From: Pseudo-nitzschia pungens
Lineage: Eukaryota > Bacillariophyta > Bacillariophyceae > Bacillariales > Bacillariaceae
Length of the DNA: 64,000 nucleotides
Reading direction: 5' to 3'
Assembly: GCA_037355855.1 (NCBI GenBank)
Contig: CM074758.1
Location: 8,157,001 to 8,221,000, forward strand
Below the pieces are notes generated by a model. That model was not told where the DNA came from. It did not search any database and saw nothing but the letters and a program-made list of their open reading frames with translations. Shown one piece after another: positions 42,498-53,348 of the stretch; position 1 is the stretch's first letter, and every line of letters starts with the position of its first letter. Position numbers and translations under genes: made by a program.

Positions 42498-43802
42498 ATG
42501 TCGGCACCGTCTATGAGTGGATTTGCGATGATGTCGCCTCATCGCGCTGTTTTGGAGGCAACTCCGGACGACGACGATGGAAAAGTCCGTCTCGTCGAAG
42601 AACTCCAGTCACGAGGCCGAGCCGCGGTTGGTGCCAAGTCTTGGATGGACGCAAAGCTCTTGTACGAAAAGTGCTTGACGATCACGGATTGTTCCGTGGT
42701 GGACAACAAAAAGAAGGCGATTTTCCACTCCAACCTTAGTCTGGTGGAGAACAACATGGGCGAATTCGAAAGGGCAAGGGTCGCTGCCGAAGCCGGAACG
42801 AAGGATGATCCGAAATACGTCAAGGCGTGGTGGCGATTGGGCCAGGCCTTGCTCGCTTTGCACAGGCCGCAGGAAGCCCTGGATGCCTTCAAAAAGGCGA
42901 AAGCATTGGATCCCACAAACAAGGCTCTCTTGAAACTCGTTGAAAAGACCAAGAAACAGGTCGAGGAAGAAGCTGCCTTGATGGAAGTCGACGACGAAGA
43001 TTCCGACAAGAAACCGAAGAAAAGTACGACAACGATCCCCGCCCCTACGCTGAAATCGACGAAACCATCAACATCAAAGTCTTCTTCATCTAGCAGCAAT
43101 GATAAGATGGTTGTCGACGACGAAGACGATTCCAAGCTATTTACAAAGTCGGAACCAATTCGGGGTTACAAGGTCGTCAACGGAAAGAAGACCAGTTATT
43201 TCCACAACGAATTGGACGAAAAATCGAGGGAACTCATTGGAGACATTGCGCCCAAAAAGATCGAAGACCCGGCTTCGAATCCAACCGCAGCAAACGCTGC
43301 TGCTGCGAGCAAACAAGGGACGTCGGTGTGGAATACAGGAGGTACCTGGGAAGAAAAAAACGTAACGGAATGGGGTAAGAAAACGCTAACAGAGCTGCTT
43401 CTTCAAACAACCTACACTCTGCCGTCCAGTTCACCGGCCCCCAATGCCGTGGTGACGGTCCAAAAGGTCTCGAAACTCGATGGTCATGCAAGTGTCGCTG
43501 TCGTTCGTGGCAAGATGCGATTCATTTACGAATTCAGCTGCAAACTCGATTGGCAACTCGACAAAGAGGACGATGAGCTGAACTGCAAGGGAAGCCTTGC
43601 CATTCCAGACATTGACGGAACGATAGCAATCGGGGAAGGCTACGAAATCCACGACTTTTCCATCGAGTCTGTCAGCAACAGTTCTGTGAGACCCGTGGTG
43701 GATCGTTTTGTCCATCGTGGGGGTTTCCACGATGCACTGAACGAAAAGATCGATGATTGGGTGCGACTTTTCAAAACAGAATACGGCCCTAAGGATGCAT
43801 AA
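42498..43802 (+). CDS. TPR-Aha1 fusion, putative Hsp90 co-chaperone
   Basis: 434 residues from ATG 42498 (MSAPSMSG); an upstream in-frame ATG at 42243 would add 85 residues that look like leader. Residues about 30-155 form three TPR repeats (EELQSRGRAAVGAKSW..., AIFHSNLSLVENNMGEF..., VKAWWRLGQALLALHRPQEALDAF with DPTNKALL). These are of the type that binds the MEEVD tail of Hsp90. A charged Ser-rich linker follows. From about 285 the protein matches the Aha1 N-terminal domain: SVWNTGGTWEEKNVTEWGKKTLTELL, then a beta-rich core with RGKMRFIYEFSCKLDWQL and GSLAIPDID. Aha1 stimulates the Hsp90 ATPase. The combination would dock by TPR and activate by Aha1-N in one chain. Cytosolic location inferred. 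Confidence 0.88.
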   Translation: MSAPSMSGFAMMSPHRAVLEATPDDDDGKVRLVEELQSRGRAAVGAKSWMDAKLLYEKCLTITDCSVVDNKKKAIFHSNLSLVENNMGEFERARVAAEAGTKDDPKYVKAWWRLGQALLALHRPQEALDAFKKAKALDPTNKALLKLVEKTKKQVEEEAALMEVDDEDSDKKPKKSTTTIPAPTLKSTKPSTSKSSSSSSNDKMVVDDEDDSKLFTKSEPIRGYKVVNGKKTSYFHNELDEKSRELIGDIAPKKIEDPASNPTAANAAAASKQGTSVWNTGGTWEEKNVTEWGKKTLTELLLQTTYTLPSSSPAPNAVVTVQKVSKLDGHASVAVVRGKMRFIYEFSCKLDWQLDKEDDELNCKGSLAIPDIDGTIAIGEGYEIHDFSIESVSNSSVRPVVDRFVHRGGFHDALNEKIDDWVRLFKTEYGPKDA

Positions 43803-44265
43803 ATTCTAGACAAAAAATCAAACACAATTTCTCTAATACGATCGAAAAATCGATTGTTGGTCTTTGTCATGTGCTGTCATCACTGAAGTGGGTCAGTTCA
43901 AACATTACGTCTTGTGTCTCGGATATCCGACTAGTGTAGTAGAACTTGTGTCGTTCATACCGGAAAAAGTGGACATTTCCTCTTCTTATTTCTCGACGAA
44001 GGAAGTGGTGCAATCGTATTCGTTGGTGTAAGCCAGATAGTTGTGTGAATTATGAACTAATTAGTACAAGTTTTAAAAAGTACAGGCAGGCAACGGAGGA
44101 TGACTGAGCCATTCGCTTAACAATGTCTGTTTCATGGATCGCATTGGTGATCAGAGTACCAGCATAGTATCACAATGGGATCGTGTCTGCAGACAGATAA
44201 GCGATAAATGATGCACATATTCGTCGTTGCGTCGTGGTGAGAGTTGAGTTGAGTTGAGTTGCTCT
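43803..44265 (+). other. convergent intergenic region
   Basis: 463 bp between converging genes. A (GAGTT) pentamer repeat of four units lies at about 44241-44260, just before the stop of the next gene. Nothing else seen. Confidence 0.55.
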
Positions 44266-45936
44266 CTAGTGACGTAAATAGCGTATTTTTGGTTGTGATA
44301 TCACCTCATCTATTTGGCATGGAGGGCCTATCGATCCACGACTGCATCTTTGTGACGATGCTAGTGCACGGTTGCAACCGGTGATCAGTTTGGCACCCTC
44401 TGGGCAATTCAATTCATCTAAAAGCTGTCCCGGATGATCGGCACAACTGTGGAATTCATCACCGCAGAAGTTGTAGCATTCGCAAGACTCATCAGTCGAC
44501 CTCAAAAGACTGGAAGTACACAAGACCGGGTATTGTTGTATTGGGCAAACTGGCATCTCCGCCGTTATGCACCCACAACGTGCAGCAATTACTGGTAGGT
44601 ATGATTCACCGATTATGCATGCTGCGGGTTCCCATGTTCGAACTGTGCCTGCAAATTCTTCGCATGTAGCATCCTCGGTAGCCATCTCGTCGGAATATGA
44701 GGGGGGAACGCCTCCGGGACAAAGAGTACAATTCGGTTCTACACCATCGCAACCGCAAAAGTGCGCGAGTCGAGATTTCGCCACCTCACAATCGCCATCC
44801 TCTTCGCTTTGGTCACTAAGATGGTCAATCAAATCTTGACAAGTTGGACTTCCGTTTGATCCAGAAATTGTCACTCCAGAGAAAGGCGGAAGAATCGCCC
44901 CGGGGTTACTGATGTCGTTCGTTGCGTCTGGGCAGAGTTTGCAAGAGTCAAAATCATCGGTTCCAGTCTTGTATCCATTTACATCATCAATGGCACCTGC
45001 ATAATTACATCCCGATACCTTGGTTCCGGGGCATCTATCTCCAAGAAAACTTCCAGGATACTTATCGCATCCGACGAATTCACCATCGCAAAACGAATAG
45101 CACTCGCATTGTTCGTCGCTATCAACGGAATTCAAGAGCGAGAAAGTGCACAGTTCGGGATTCTGTTGTCGCGGACACACCGGTGGGTCCGAATCTGGGC
45201 ACTGGCATTGGAATGCAAACAAACTGAACAAACCTCGACTCGATTGGACGTCGCACTCATTGGGATCCAAAGTAGTGATGAACTCTGAATATTCCCCACA
45301 TGTCAACCCAGCTAATTCAAGAAAGAAATCATTATCTGGTGGTTGAGAGCCATCGTGACAGAAGCTGCAAACGCCCATATCCTGACGCGTCGAAATCTCC
45401 AGCTTGTACATGTCCGTGAACGAAATGTCACATCCACATTTATACGCGTTATGAGCAATTCCATCATACTGAAGAGAATTACATCGTTCGTCGTCAAAAA
45501 ACGACACGTATTTGTCCAGATCTTTGCATTTCTCTCCCGTTTGTACCGTCAAGTCGGGCCGATCTGGAGTATCTCCATTTGGACAAAATGTACAACTATT
45601 CAGTTGCTTCGCCTTTTTGCACCCGCAATATCCAGCGTTTGCTTGTATTTCCTCGGTACAACGTTTGCTGTCGAATGCTAACATGGACGCCATAGTGGCC
45701 AAGTCGGAGCAAGTCGGGTTGTCAACGCTGGGAAGCGCATAAAAAGGTATGATAGCATCCGGGTATTCGAATTCACCTCCATCTGGACATAATGAACACG
45801 GTCTTTTCCCTTCTAGACCGACATATTCTGCGGAAGAGACCTCTAAGAACGACGGGGCAGACAAACATATCAAAAACATGAAGAATCGTAGAAACCCCTC
45901 ATTCTGCAGATTGAATACTCCTTTGTGGAGTAGCAT
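44266..45936 (-). CDS. secreted cysteine-rich repeat protein
   Basis: 556 residues from ATG 45936, no intron. An N-terminal signal peptide (FLRFFMFLICLSAPSFLEVSSA) ends near residue 36. The mature protein is built of cysteine repeats that begin CxxCPxG or a variant: CSLCPDGGEF, CTFCPNGDTP, CSFCHDGSQP, CKLCPDATND and CTLCPGGVPP. Each is followed by CxxL/F and a closing CGC or CQC. A longer composite module occurs twice: VCPxQQxPxLCTxSLLxSxD, then CECYxFC, xEFxxC, PGxxL and GCN. The two halves of the protein therefore look like a tandem duplication. Proteins of this kind occur in diatoms as predicted secreted or cell-surface proteins. Function is unknown, and a role in the frustule or surface is only a guess. 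Confidence 0.85.
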   Translation of the reverse strand: MLLHKGVFNLQNEGFLRFFMFLICLSAPSFLEVSSAEYVGLEGKRPCSLCPDGGEFEYPDAIIPFYALPSVDNPTCSDLATMASMLAFDSKRCTEEIQANAGYCGCKKAKQLNSCTFCPNGDTPDRPDLTVQTGEKCKDLDKYVSFFDDERCNSLQYDGIAHNAYKCGCDISFTDMYKLEISTRQDMGVCSFCHDGSQPPDNDFFLELAGLTCGEYSEFITTLDPNECDVQSSRGLFSLFAFQCQCPDSDPPVCPRQQNPELCTFSLLNSVDSDEQCECYSFCDGEFVGCDKYPGSFLGDRCPGTKVSGCNYAGAIDDVNGYKTGTDDFDSCKLCPDATNDISNPGAILPPFSGVTISGSNGSPTCQDLIDHLSDQSEEDGDCEVAKSRLAHFCGCDGVEPNCTLCPGGVPPSYSDEMATEDATCEEFAGTVRTWEPAACIIGESYLPVIAARCGCITAEMPVCPIQQYPVLCTSSLLRSTDESCECYNFCGDEFHSCADHPGQLLDELNCPEGAKLITGCNRALASSQRCSRGSIGPPCQIDEVISQPKIRYLRH

Positions 45937-47593
45937 GGCAACTTCACTTCATATACTTTGGCAATTCTATTGGCTTCAGAGAATGTTCTGATATATGCTT
46001 CCGTCGGGAACGGAGATCAATTATTATTACATGGTGATAATCTTCTTCTGATCTCGTCTTTCGAGTTCTTAGTTGCCCGTTGAAGTTTTAACTGTTCCAA
46101 GTGAAACGTGCGCTTTATAACGATGACAAAGAGACAAACGTGTGTGCTAGGTCGTGAGGTGCGCGAAGTAATTCACAAGAAACAAAGAAACGTTCCGGCT
46201 AACGTAGTAATTAACGTTTGTAGTGGAGTCGCAGTGTTCTCGATATCGAAAGACCTGCGATGCTAAATCGAAAGAAAGAGAGAAAAAATAAAATATAAAC
46301 TACGTTAACCTTACCGTAGTAATGACAACGCTGTGGGACACACATTTCGCAACGAAGTTGAGAACATCGAATGGTAAGTTACGTCTACTTTCGTGTTGTT
46401 TCGAAAAATTCCAGTAAGAGGTATCGGACAGTACGAGTACAGCAGGATAGCAATCACCACTAGCATGTACGGTACCAAGACGCAAGCAGGAGGATGAACC
46501 TCAACAAAACTTTCATCGTGGCACAAAAGGTACTTTGCCTGATACCGTCAGTCTAGAGAGCTGTCCACCAGTCTTGCTAGTATGCACCATAAGCTCTCAC
46601 GCAAAGACCACCACCCGAAAATGGTTTTTGTGGACTCTACTGTGTACAAATACTAGTACTGTTCAGTTCTTTTCATCTTCATTCGGTGCAACTCTTGTCT
46701 CACACGGTACTTCCTGGATACCACTAGACGTACTAGCTGCACAGTCTTCACCAATGAATTGACAATGGCTTTCAATCAAAACTGTCGAGTAACAAGAGCA
46801 TTGACCAACAACAATATCACCTTTCAGCTACTACTGGTGTGTAATGCTCTCTCCAACAAGAACCAAGAGACTGAAGCTACTTCCCTGTACGTAACCTTAC
46901 GGGTATGAGTACACGTTTTAAGTAGAGATAAATTAGTGGGATAATTAGAACTTTGTTAGATTGGATGCATTAGATCGAAGAGAGAGAGAGTAGCGAGCTT
47001 ATATTTCCTAATTACTTCCCTGAAATAGCGTTCCTAATATCAGAAAACTTATTTTGAATTCCTTGGCGGGAGAATATTCCCCCTTTGCGATCGGTTCTGC
47101 TGCGCTGCTGCCTTCTGTTCCGTTTAAAAACATCCTTCTACAGGAATGCATTACGTAGTAAACCTTACTCGTAACTTACTTTGTATCATGGAAGGTACGG
47201 TGATGGTATGATAACTATATGCAACTAAAAGAATGAGTACCAGAAAACATGTAGAAATCCTACAGGGGCTCATTCGGCGCGCGCAAAGCTCATTTGGTTA
47301 CATTCTCTCACTCAGATGATTGTCAGCGATGCCTAAGACCGTTAGAACGCATCACAAAAATATTTCCAAGTCAAAAACTCAGAACACCGTGTAAAATCAC
47401 GTGATAAAAATTGACATCGATTCTTTTTTTAAATGTTATCTGATTTTACTTGACATCTCGTCGGCCAATCTGAAGAGCAGATCCACAGACCGACAAGGGT
47501 AACAACAATAAACTTGAACTTTGAAAACATGCTTTAGCAGCAACAACAGGGGCACTTCCCCTATCCAACAAACAACAATCAGCAGCAAAAAAA
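45937..47593 (+). other. intergenic region, no gene seen
   Basis: 1.66 kb upstream of the secreted protein gene. No credible coding sequence. Short simple repeats (GAGAGAGAG near 46980) and GTAACCTTAC-like words (46311, 46888, 47160) are present. Confidence 0.6.
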
Positions 47594-49070
47594 TTATCGG
47601 AGAAGTGGATTCGGTCGAGCGCTTTGGTTGTCCCTTCGGATCGAATCGCTAAGGCGTGTCATCGACACTTCACCATGGACGCGTTTGATCTTGTTGCACG
47701 CTGTACTCAAATCGTTCCCCCTATCCAGCAAGCGCTCTATAGTATCCCATATCAGCTTCCTTCGGGCGTACTTAAATTTACAGCTCCCTCTCTCCCTTCT
47801 AGTGAAGTCCCTTGCTGGCTTCCGACCACCGATGCCATTCTGATACTCATCCCACATTGCTTCGATAGTTCGGGGATGTGGATACAGTGTTGCAGGCTTT
47901 CCAGGTTCTGGAACACCTTGTTGTACAGCGCGTCTTGCTCCTCCTCCTCCAGCAGCTCTCCTAGCAGGAGCATATGACAATCCACGAACCATTGCAGTCA
48001 GCGTTCGCAACTGCCGCTTTATCTCTGCGAGCTCCGCGAGCTGATGGTTCTTGATCTCTACCACATTAGTTTGAGTAGTACAACTCTTTGCATACAGCGC
48101 ATTCCTCCACTCCTGTCCACCTCTTCCAAACCCTCCCTCCCTGTCCTCTGTATCATCATCAGGGATCTCATCCATGTGGACAACACCATCGTGGTTCGAA
48201 GGAATGATTCGAATCTGCTTGATTGGGTTGTATGCTTCTGTCTCTGTTCCTCTGTTTAGTAGTATGGAGTATCTGTTAACAATCCGCTGTCTCAAGTCAG
48301 GGGGAACTAAGTCTGCAGCAGTAGCGTCATAGCAAGCCCAAAGCAGAGGCTTTGCAAGTATGACAGCAACGCGATCCCCCATCGCTCCACGGATTGCCGG
48401 TGTTACAGACGCAGCAAGCCACTCGTCTGTAACATTACTGTTGTCCTTCTCCTTGTAGAAACAGATCCCTCTGTGGCAAAGCCGGCTACCGGCATTAATA
48501 TCCGGCCAATCTAACTGAATTTCCAAGTACTTGTCTTGCATTGCCTTACTAGTCTTCCACGGGGCCCTGTAGTTGACATCATCCTTCGCAGCACCACATC
48601 GACGCGACATGGTAGTTCCCCACTTCTTAACAGAGTGCGTCCCTAGTTGCTTGTCTCCTGCGAATCGAAACCGGCCACCTTCTAATACTGCTTTTGTTGC
48701 TCTTTGGTAGGCAACCTTGCATACCTCTGCCTCCTTGTCTTGTTTCTTTGTTGTTGATCGGGCCCGGGAATCCCCCTCAGCAAACAACCACTGACTAAGT
48801 CGGCCGCCGCCATGGGTGTGCCATACCTCTAGGTAGACAGCGAGTCCAAGGAGTACACAGAACCGGGGATCCATGGAGCCCATCAGCAACTGTAGGGGAC
48901 AATCCTTCTCCTCATGTACATTCTTGGACCACCTCATCTACGCAGTGAGGTATCCTGGATAGGTTAGACTCTCCTGGACGCTTGCCTTCTTCATGTGGGA
49001 CGTATCATCGCCTCTTGCAATTAGATGGAACTGGAACTTGATCATAGCCCGGTGGCGCAAGTTTACAATA
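47594..49070 (-). pseudogene. Crypton-like recombinase, C-terminal piece with TAG
   Basis: From the TSD at 49071 the frame reads TIVNLRHRAMIKFQFHLIARGDDTSHM and runs to an in-frame TAG at 48938-48940, then continues for 447 codons to 47594. After the TAG come MRWSKNVHEEKDCPLQLLMGSMDPRFC, GTHSVKKWGTTMSRRCG (a HxxR/K-like box) and a YRAPWK...DKYLE segment that may hold the nucleophilic Tyr. The tail is basic and low-complexity with a second helical region. The layout matches the recombinase-like proteins common in diatom genomes, usually annotated hypothetical. The TAG probably replaced a Lys codon (AAG to TAG is one change). Family assignment is from motif reading and is moderate. Confidence 0.65.
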
Positions 49071-49075
49071 GTCGG

Positions 49076-49433
49076 TGTTACGGTCTAGAGTAGAAATACA
49101 CGATAGGAGTATTTTAAAGATGAAAGGTTAATAAATTGTGTTATAAAAGAGAATGGTTGAATACTTTACGAAATGGGAATGATTCCTTGAGTATGGAATG
49201 AATGATCGAACAATGATATTATTGTTCGTCGGGCATAATATCAATAATCGTTGAGTCACTTGAATCTTTGTTTATCTTGATATTTGAATATCCAATTAGT
49301 ATTGGATTGCATGTGTATTCTTGTATGTTGAATATTCAGTATATGTACATGAATATCCTACATATTGGAGTATATGCGGGATTCAATAATCATTTAGAGT
49401 CTCTCGTAGGGATGCCTACGCCAGCCCGTCACA
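49076..49433 (-). repeat. LTR (3' LTR in element orientation)
   Basis: 358 bp, nearly identical to 51896-52255. A purine-rich ATTGGGGAAC lies just inside it on the minus strand and may be the polypurine tract. Confidence 0.93.
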
Positions 49434-50570
49434 TAGTTCCCCAATGATTAGGTGAAGTTTGCATGTGGTTCAATAGAATAGGTTCGGAGTTGAGTAGTAT
49501 CGATGAAAAGAGATATGCTTGTTCGTAGAACCGGTTGAAGATGATACGTGCCCTTTGAGATATTTCGGAAGATATATGGAACTGGGATTGAAGAAGGTTC
49601 TTTGACACTGAAGGAATCGAAGATTTGTTTCTTGTTCGTTGTCGTGCTTGGAGTTTTCATCACGACATATTGTTAAAAATAGAAAAAGAGTCGAAGAAAA
49701 TTCTTTTCCTCCCCCAACTGTGATGTACCTCTCGGGGTAGTGGAGCTGATTTGAAATTAAGTTGATTTTGAAATCGGTTGCTCGTAGGCATAAAAACACC
49801 TCCTGTAATTGGAGTTGAAGGTAGGTGAAAAGCCGAGCTGCGTTGGATGTGATATATTGCTGTTGGTCTGCAATTGTATGTAAGAGCAGAGAGGGGACGC
49901 ATTGTTAGTTTATTGAGGTGCGTTCGAAGTCAATTGCGATTTGCCGTATACTTCGCCGGGCTTTCATTTTGGGTGTTATTTGCAGCAATCTACTGGGAAT
50001 CGAATTTTCGTAACTCCAGAGGTTCGAATTTTCGTAACTCCAGAGCACCTCTGTGGGTTCTGAATTCGGATTTTGTGGGATTGCTCTCTTATTTTTTTGG
50101 AGCTCCCTTTGGACTATTTGTTTGTCCGGAACAAGGTTGGCCTTGTTATTGCTGCTGAACCCTTTATTTTGTTTGCGTCTGTACCCTTATCGATATCGAT
50201 CCTATACGATTCGATGCGATTCGATTGATTCATGGCTTTAGCGTCTGTACCCGTGCAATTGGTTCGCGTCCGAACCTTTTGCTATTATTTATTTGCCATA
50301 TGAATCTTTATTTTTGTTTTTATTTGGTTGATTGTTGTTGCCGTCACTCTGGATCGGTCTTGAGCGCATTGATTTAGTTCGAACATTTTGTTTGCAACAG
50401 GGCTCATCTCTGTAGGTTCCTTCCCTTCTTTTTCTTTGGGAGTTCTCCTCCATGCGTCGTCCCAGACAGCAGTGCTGTACTGGCATTCAGGTCCAGTGGA
50501 GCTGAAGGCACGGTGCTGTGGATATCATGATCCTGGATGCGTGATCCTTTTTGTGGTTTAGTTGGAGTGG
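49434..50570 (-). other. internal non-coding part of gag-only element
   Basis: 1.1 kb downstream of gag in the element's direction. No conserved domain seen. A short direct duplication (TCGAATTTTCGTAACTCCAGAG) occurs twice at 49998 and 50024. Confidence 0.6.
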
Positions 50571-51623
50571 CTATGGTTGCCACGTAAGACTGCCATCGAA
50601 GTCTCTTTCGACGCGGCCTCCATGTTCCATGCAATAGGTTTCTATTGCTTGCCGGATATGGGCTTGGAAGGTTTCGTTGGTGGAAGCAGCAGTGCTGCCA
50701 TTTTCATTGCCAGGAGCCGAAGCAGTACTGTTGTTGCTGCTATTGCTCTTATTTCTCTTGGAATACTTATTCCTTGGGCATTCAGACCAATCATGGTCGT
50801 GTCCAGCAATTCTGCAAGGGTTTCGGTACTTGCGCTTGCTGGTATTGCTTTCTTCTTTTTCTGCTTCAGATTCAGCATCGGTGTCACTCTCCAGGTTAGA
50901 GCTGTTGCTGCTGTTGTCAGCGTCCGAATTAGAGTTGTCGCTGTTGTTAACCTCAGAATCGTATGGATTGTCGATGGAGTTTCTTTTGCTCAACCGATCG
51001 AGGGAGCTCATGTGGTCCACTATAGATTGCACAGTGGTGTGCTGTCTGATTCCACTGTGGATTCTGCAGTAGTCTTCAATCCATTCATTTGGAAAGCTGT
51101 GGAGCAGGATAGTCATCTGTTGTAAGTGGTTTAGATCAGTTGCAAAGCCTTGTAGTTTTGCGGTGTATTTGAAGAGCTGTCCCATTCGGTCTGCATGGTC
51201 TTTGCATGATACTTTGCTGGATTTCTTCAGCGTTCAAAGGTATGTGTGCATGATATCTGTTGCATCTTCGGCGCTGCAGTATTCTTTGATAAAGACTGAG
51301 ATAGCTCTCTTGTATCCATTCTGCGTTTGTGGATATCCTTGTCTTGTCAAGGACCTCCATTTGGTTTGGGCGTCTACAGAGAGACATCGTCCAAGGTATT
51401 TGATGTATTTAGTTGCTGATAGATCAAGATCTTCCGCCGCATTTTGGAAGGCTTCTTCTGTATGTAGGAGTTCTTCTAGTCCTCCTGTGTCGGTGAATAG
51501 AGGGACTTTGACGCTGTCTTCTTGGTCTTCGGCGTTGTAAACTGTTAGTGTAACAAGCTTGGGATTTGAGCTATCAAAGGCTCTCTTGTAAGGGATTGGC
51601 GGATCTCTGTATAGTCCTGCCAT
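50571..51623 (-). pseudogene. gag of the non-autonomous element, one in-frame TGA
   Basis: Starts at ATG 51623 (MAGLYRDPPIPYKRAF). The frame is open for 129 codons to a TGA at 51234-51236, then continues in the same frame through KKSSKVSCKDHADRMGQLFKY to a TAG at 50571, about 350 codons in all. The second half has SIVDHMSSLDRL, a long Asn/Ser/Asp tract and a zinc knuckle (CRIAGHDHDWSEC) of the CxxxGHxHxWxxC form. It is a retrotransposon capsid protein with no enzyme domain. The TGA is either a disabling mutation or a readthrough site. Confidence 0.8.
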
Positions 51624-51895
51624 TGTTTCTTGGTTCAGAGCGTTCGATCGTATCGATCGATCGGAGATTTGAATTGCTTGTAGGGCGTTCGATCGATTCG
51701 GTGTTCGATCGATTTGTATCGTAACTGCGGTTATTTCGTTGATATCGATCGTTTCGTTGCTTTTGATTGTTCTTGTTTCGTAGTATTTTGCTTGTCAGGG
51801 TATCGATGTATCCCTGTTATTTAGGATAAAGGTTGTTTTGGATTCAGTACTGATTTGGTTCTGTTTCTACTTTAAAGCACAAACAGTAATTACTG

Positions 51896-52255
51896 TGTTA
51901 CGGTCTAGAGTAGAAATACACGATAGGAGTATTTTAAAGATGAAAGGTTAAAATAAATTGTGTTATAAAAGAGAATGGTTGAATACTTTACGAAATGGGA
52001 ATGATTCCTTGAGTATGGAATGAATGATCGAACAATGATATTATTGTTCGTCGGGCATAATATCAATAATCGTTGAGTCACTTGAATCTTTGTTTATCTT
52101 GATATTTGAATATCCAATTCGTATTGGATTGCATGTGTATTCTTGTATGTTGAATATTCAGTATATGTACATGAATATCCTACATATTGGAGTATATGCG
52201 GGATTCAATAATCATTTAGAGTCTCTCGTAGGGATGCCTACGCCAGCCCGTCACA
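51896..52255 (-). repeat. LTR (5' LTR in element orientation)
   Basis: 360 bp. Differs from the other LTR by AA inserted after 51950 and one base near 52120 (AATTCGTATT against AATTAGTATT). Confidence 0.93.
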
Positions 52256-52392
52256 GTCGGCGCCGGTCCTATTAGTGCTGGATGAACTCATCTAGTGTGA
52301 AGGCGCGATCAGCTTGTCCCTCCTTTCCGAGCATCCGAGCCTCCTTCTTCTTTACAGCTTTGATTAGATTGTTAAGTTTCTTGGACTTTGTA
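52256..52392 (-). pseudogene. Crypton-like recombinase, middle piece with frameshift
   Basis: 137 bp left between the two retrotransposons. It reads TKSKKLNNLIKAVKKKEARML...AFTLDEFIQ and then needs a one-base shift near 52273 to continue as LIGPAP into the C-terminal piece. The frame at its upstream end matches the N-terminal piece exactly after removing the gypsy element and one GGATT copy. Confidence 0.7.
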
Positions 52393-52397
52393 GGATT

Positions 52398-52592
52398 TGC
52401 CGTGCACCAAAATACAGTCACGAGTCCACACGGGACTGGATTAAGGATAAGGATAAAAGAAAACAATCGGCGAGCCGATGGAATCGTTGATTGCCAGAGA
52501 GCTCTTAGAACTGTAGCATATAGACTAATTGATAGAGCTCACAATTTGCATATCACTACTATTCTAATCACTAGTAGACCCGGGGTATGGCA
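52398..52592 (+). repeat. 5' LTR of gypsy element
   Basis: 195 bp. Contains a small hairpin ATCGGCGAGCCGAT near 52467. A perfect palindrome TGATTTTAAAATCA follows the LTR directly at 52593-52606. Confidence 0.95.
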
Positions 52593-53348
52593 TGATTTTA
52601 AAATCAAGCTGAGCGCTGATGACCATGAGCAGAAAGGTACCGATCGACCAAGGCGCCGACGGGACCGAAAGACTGCCAAAAAATGGAGGCGCAGAGAAGC
52701 AAAACAGGGAGAAGGATATCCAGTGTCTGCAGCACAAGGAAGACCGACCCCAGCAACTGTTGGCGCCCAAAGAAGGGAGCAACAGCAGCAATAGAGACAC
52801 CTAAGTACCTGAACAGGACCATGGTCGACAACAAAGAAATAATCGAAAATAATGAGTGTCGAAAAAGTGACACATAATTGAGTGAGTGGACTAATTGGAC
52901 CAACACTGAGTGGATGGACAGACCGAATAGGGGATGCCAACCAAAACCGAAGTATACGGATATCCGGAAAGGTATATAATGAATACCTAAACACCACCAA
53001 TCCCACGGGAAACGGGAAGTGGGACCGGCCCGGTGATTGCCTGATAGGGAAGCAACGCCGGAGAACCACGGGAATCGAATCCCACGAAATAAAAACAGAA
53101 ACAACTCCGGAGAACCACAGGATTCCCGGGAACTAAAGAGAGAAACAACTCCCACCACCAAGATGGATGAGAGCAAATCTCAGCAAAATCAGCTACTACA
53201 CGAGTTATCGCGAGAGCAGTGGAAATCCAGCAAGAAAAACTGGAGGAACTGAGCAATCACTTTTCGGCTCAATTCCGACACAAGCAGCAAGGATAACAGA
53301 AGTAGTGTAACTAAAGTAACTAATTTAACGAAATAAAACTGATTAACC
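52593..53348 (+). other. gypsy leader between 5' LTR and gag
   Basis: 756 bp, no long frame that looks coding. It is likely the untranslated leader with packaging and primer signals. Repeated GGAGAACCAC and GGGAA words occur at 53050-53130. Confidence 0.65.

Larger units (their letters stand above)
49076..52255 (-). mobile_element. gag-only LTR retrotransposon (non-autonomous)
   Basis: 3180 bp with LTRs at 49076-49433 and 51896-52255, both with TG...CA ends, flanked by the 5-bp target duplication GTCGG (49071-49075 and 52256-52260). The LTRs differ by one substitution and one 2-bp indel, so the insertion is recent. The only protein inside is a gag on the minus strand. There is no reverse transcriptase, RNase H or integrase. 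It must depend on enzymes of another element. Confidence 0.93.

Noticed and set aside
52272..52466. 64-codon minus-strand frame as a gene of its own
   Set aside because: Its first part is LTR sequence read backwards and the rest is the middle piece of the broken recombinase.
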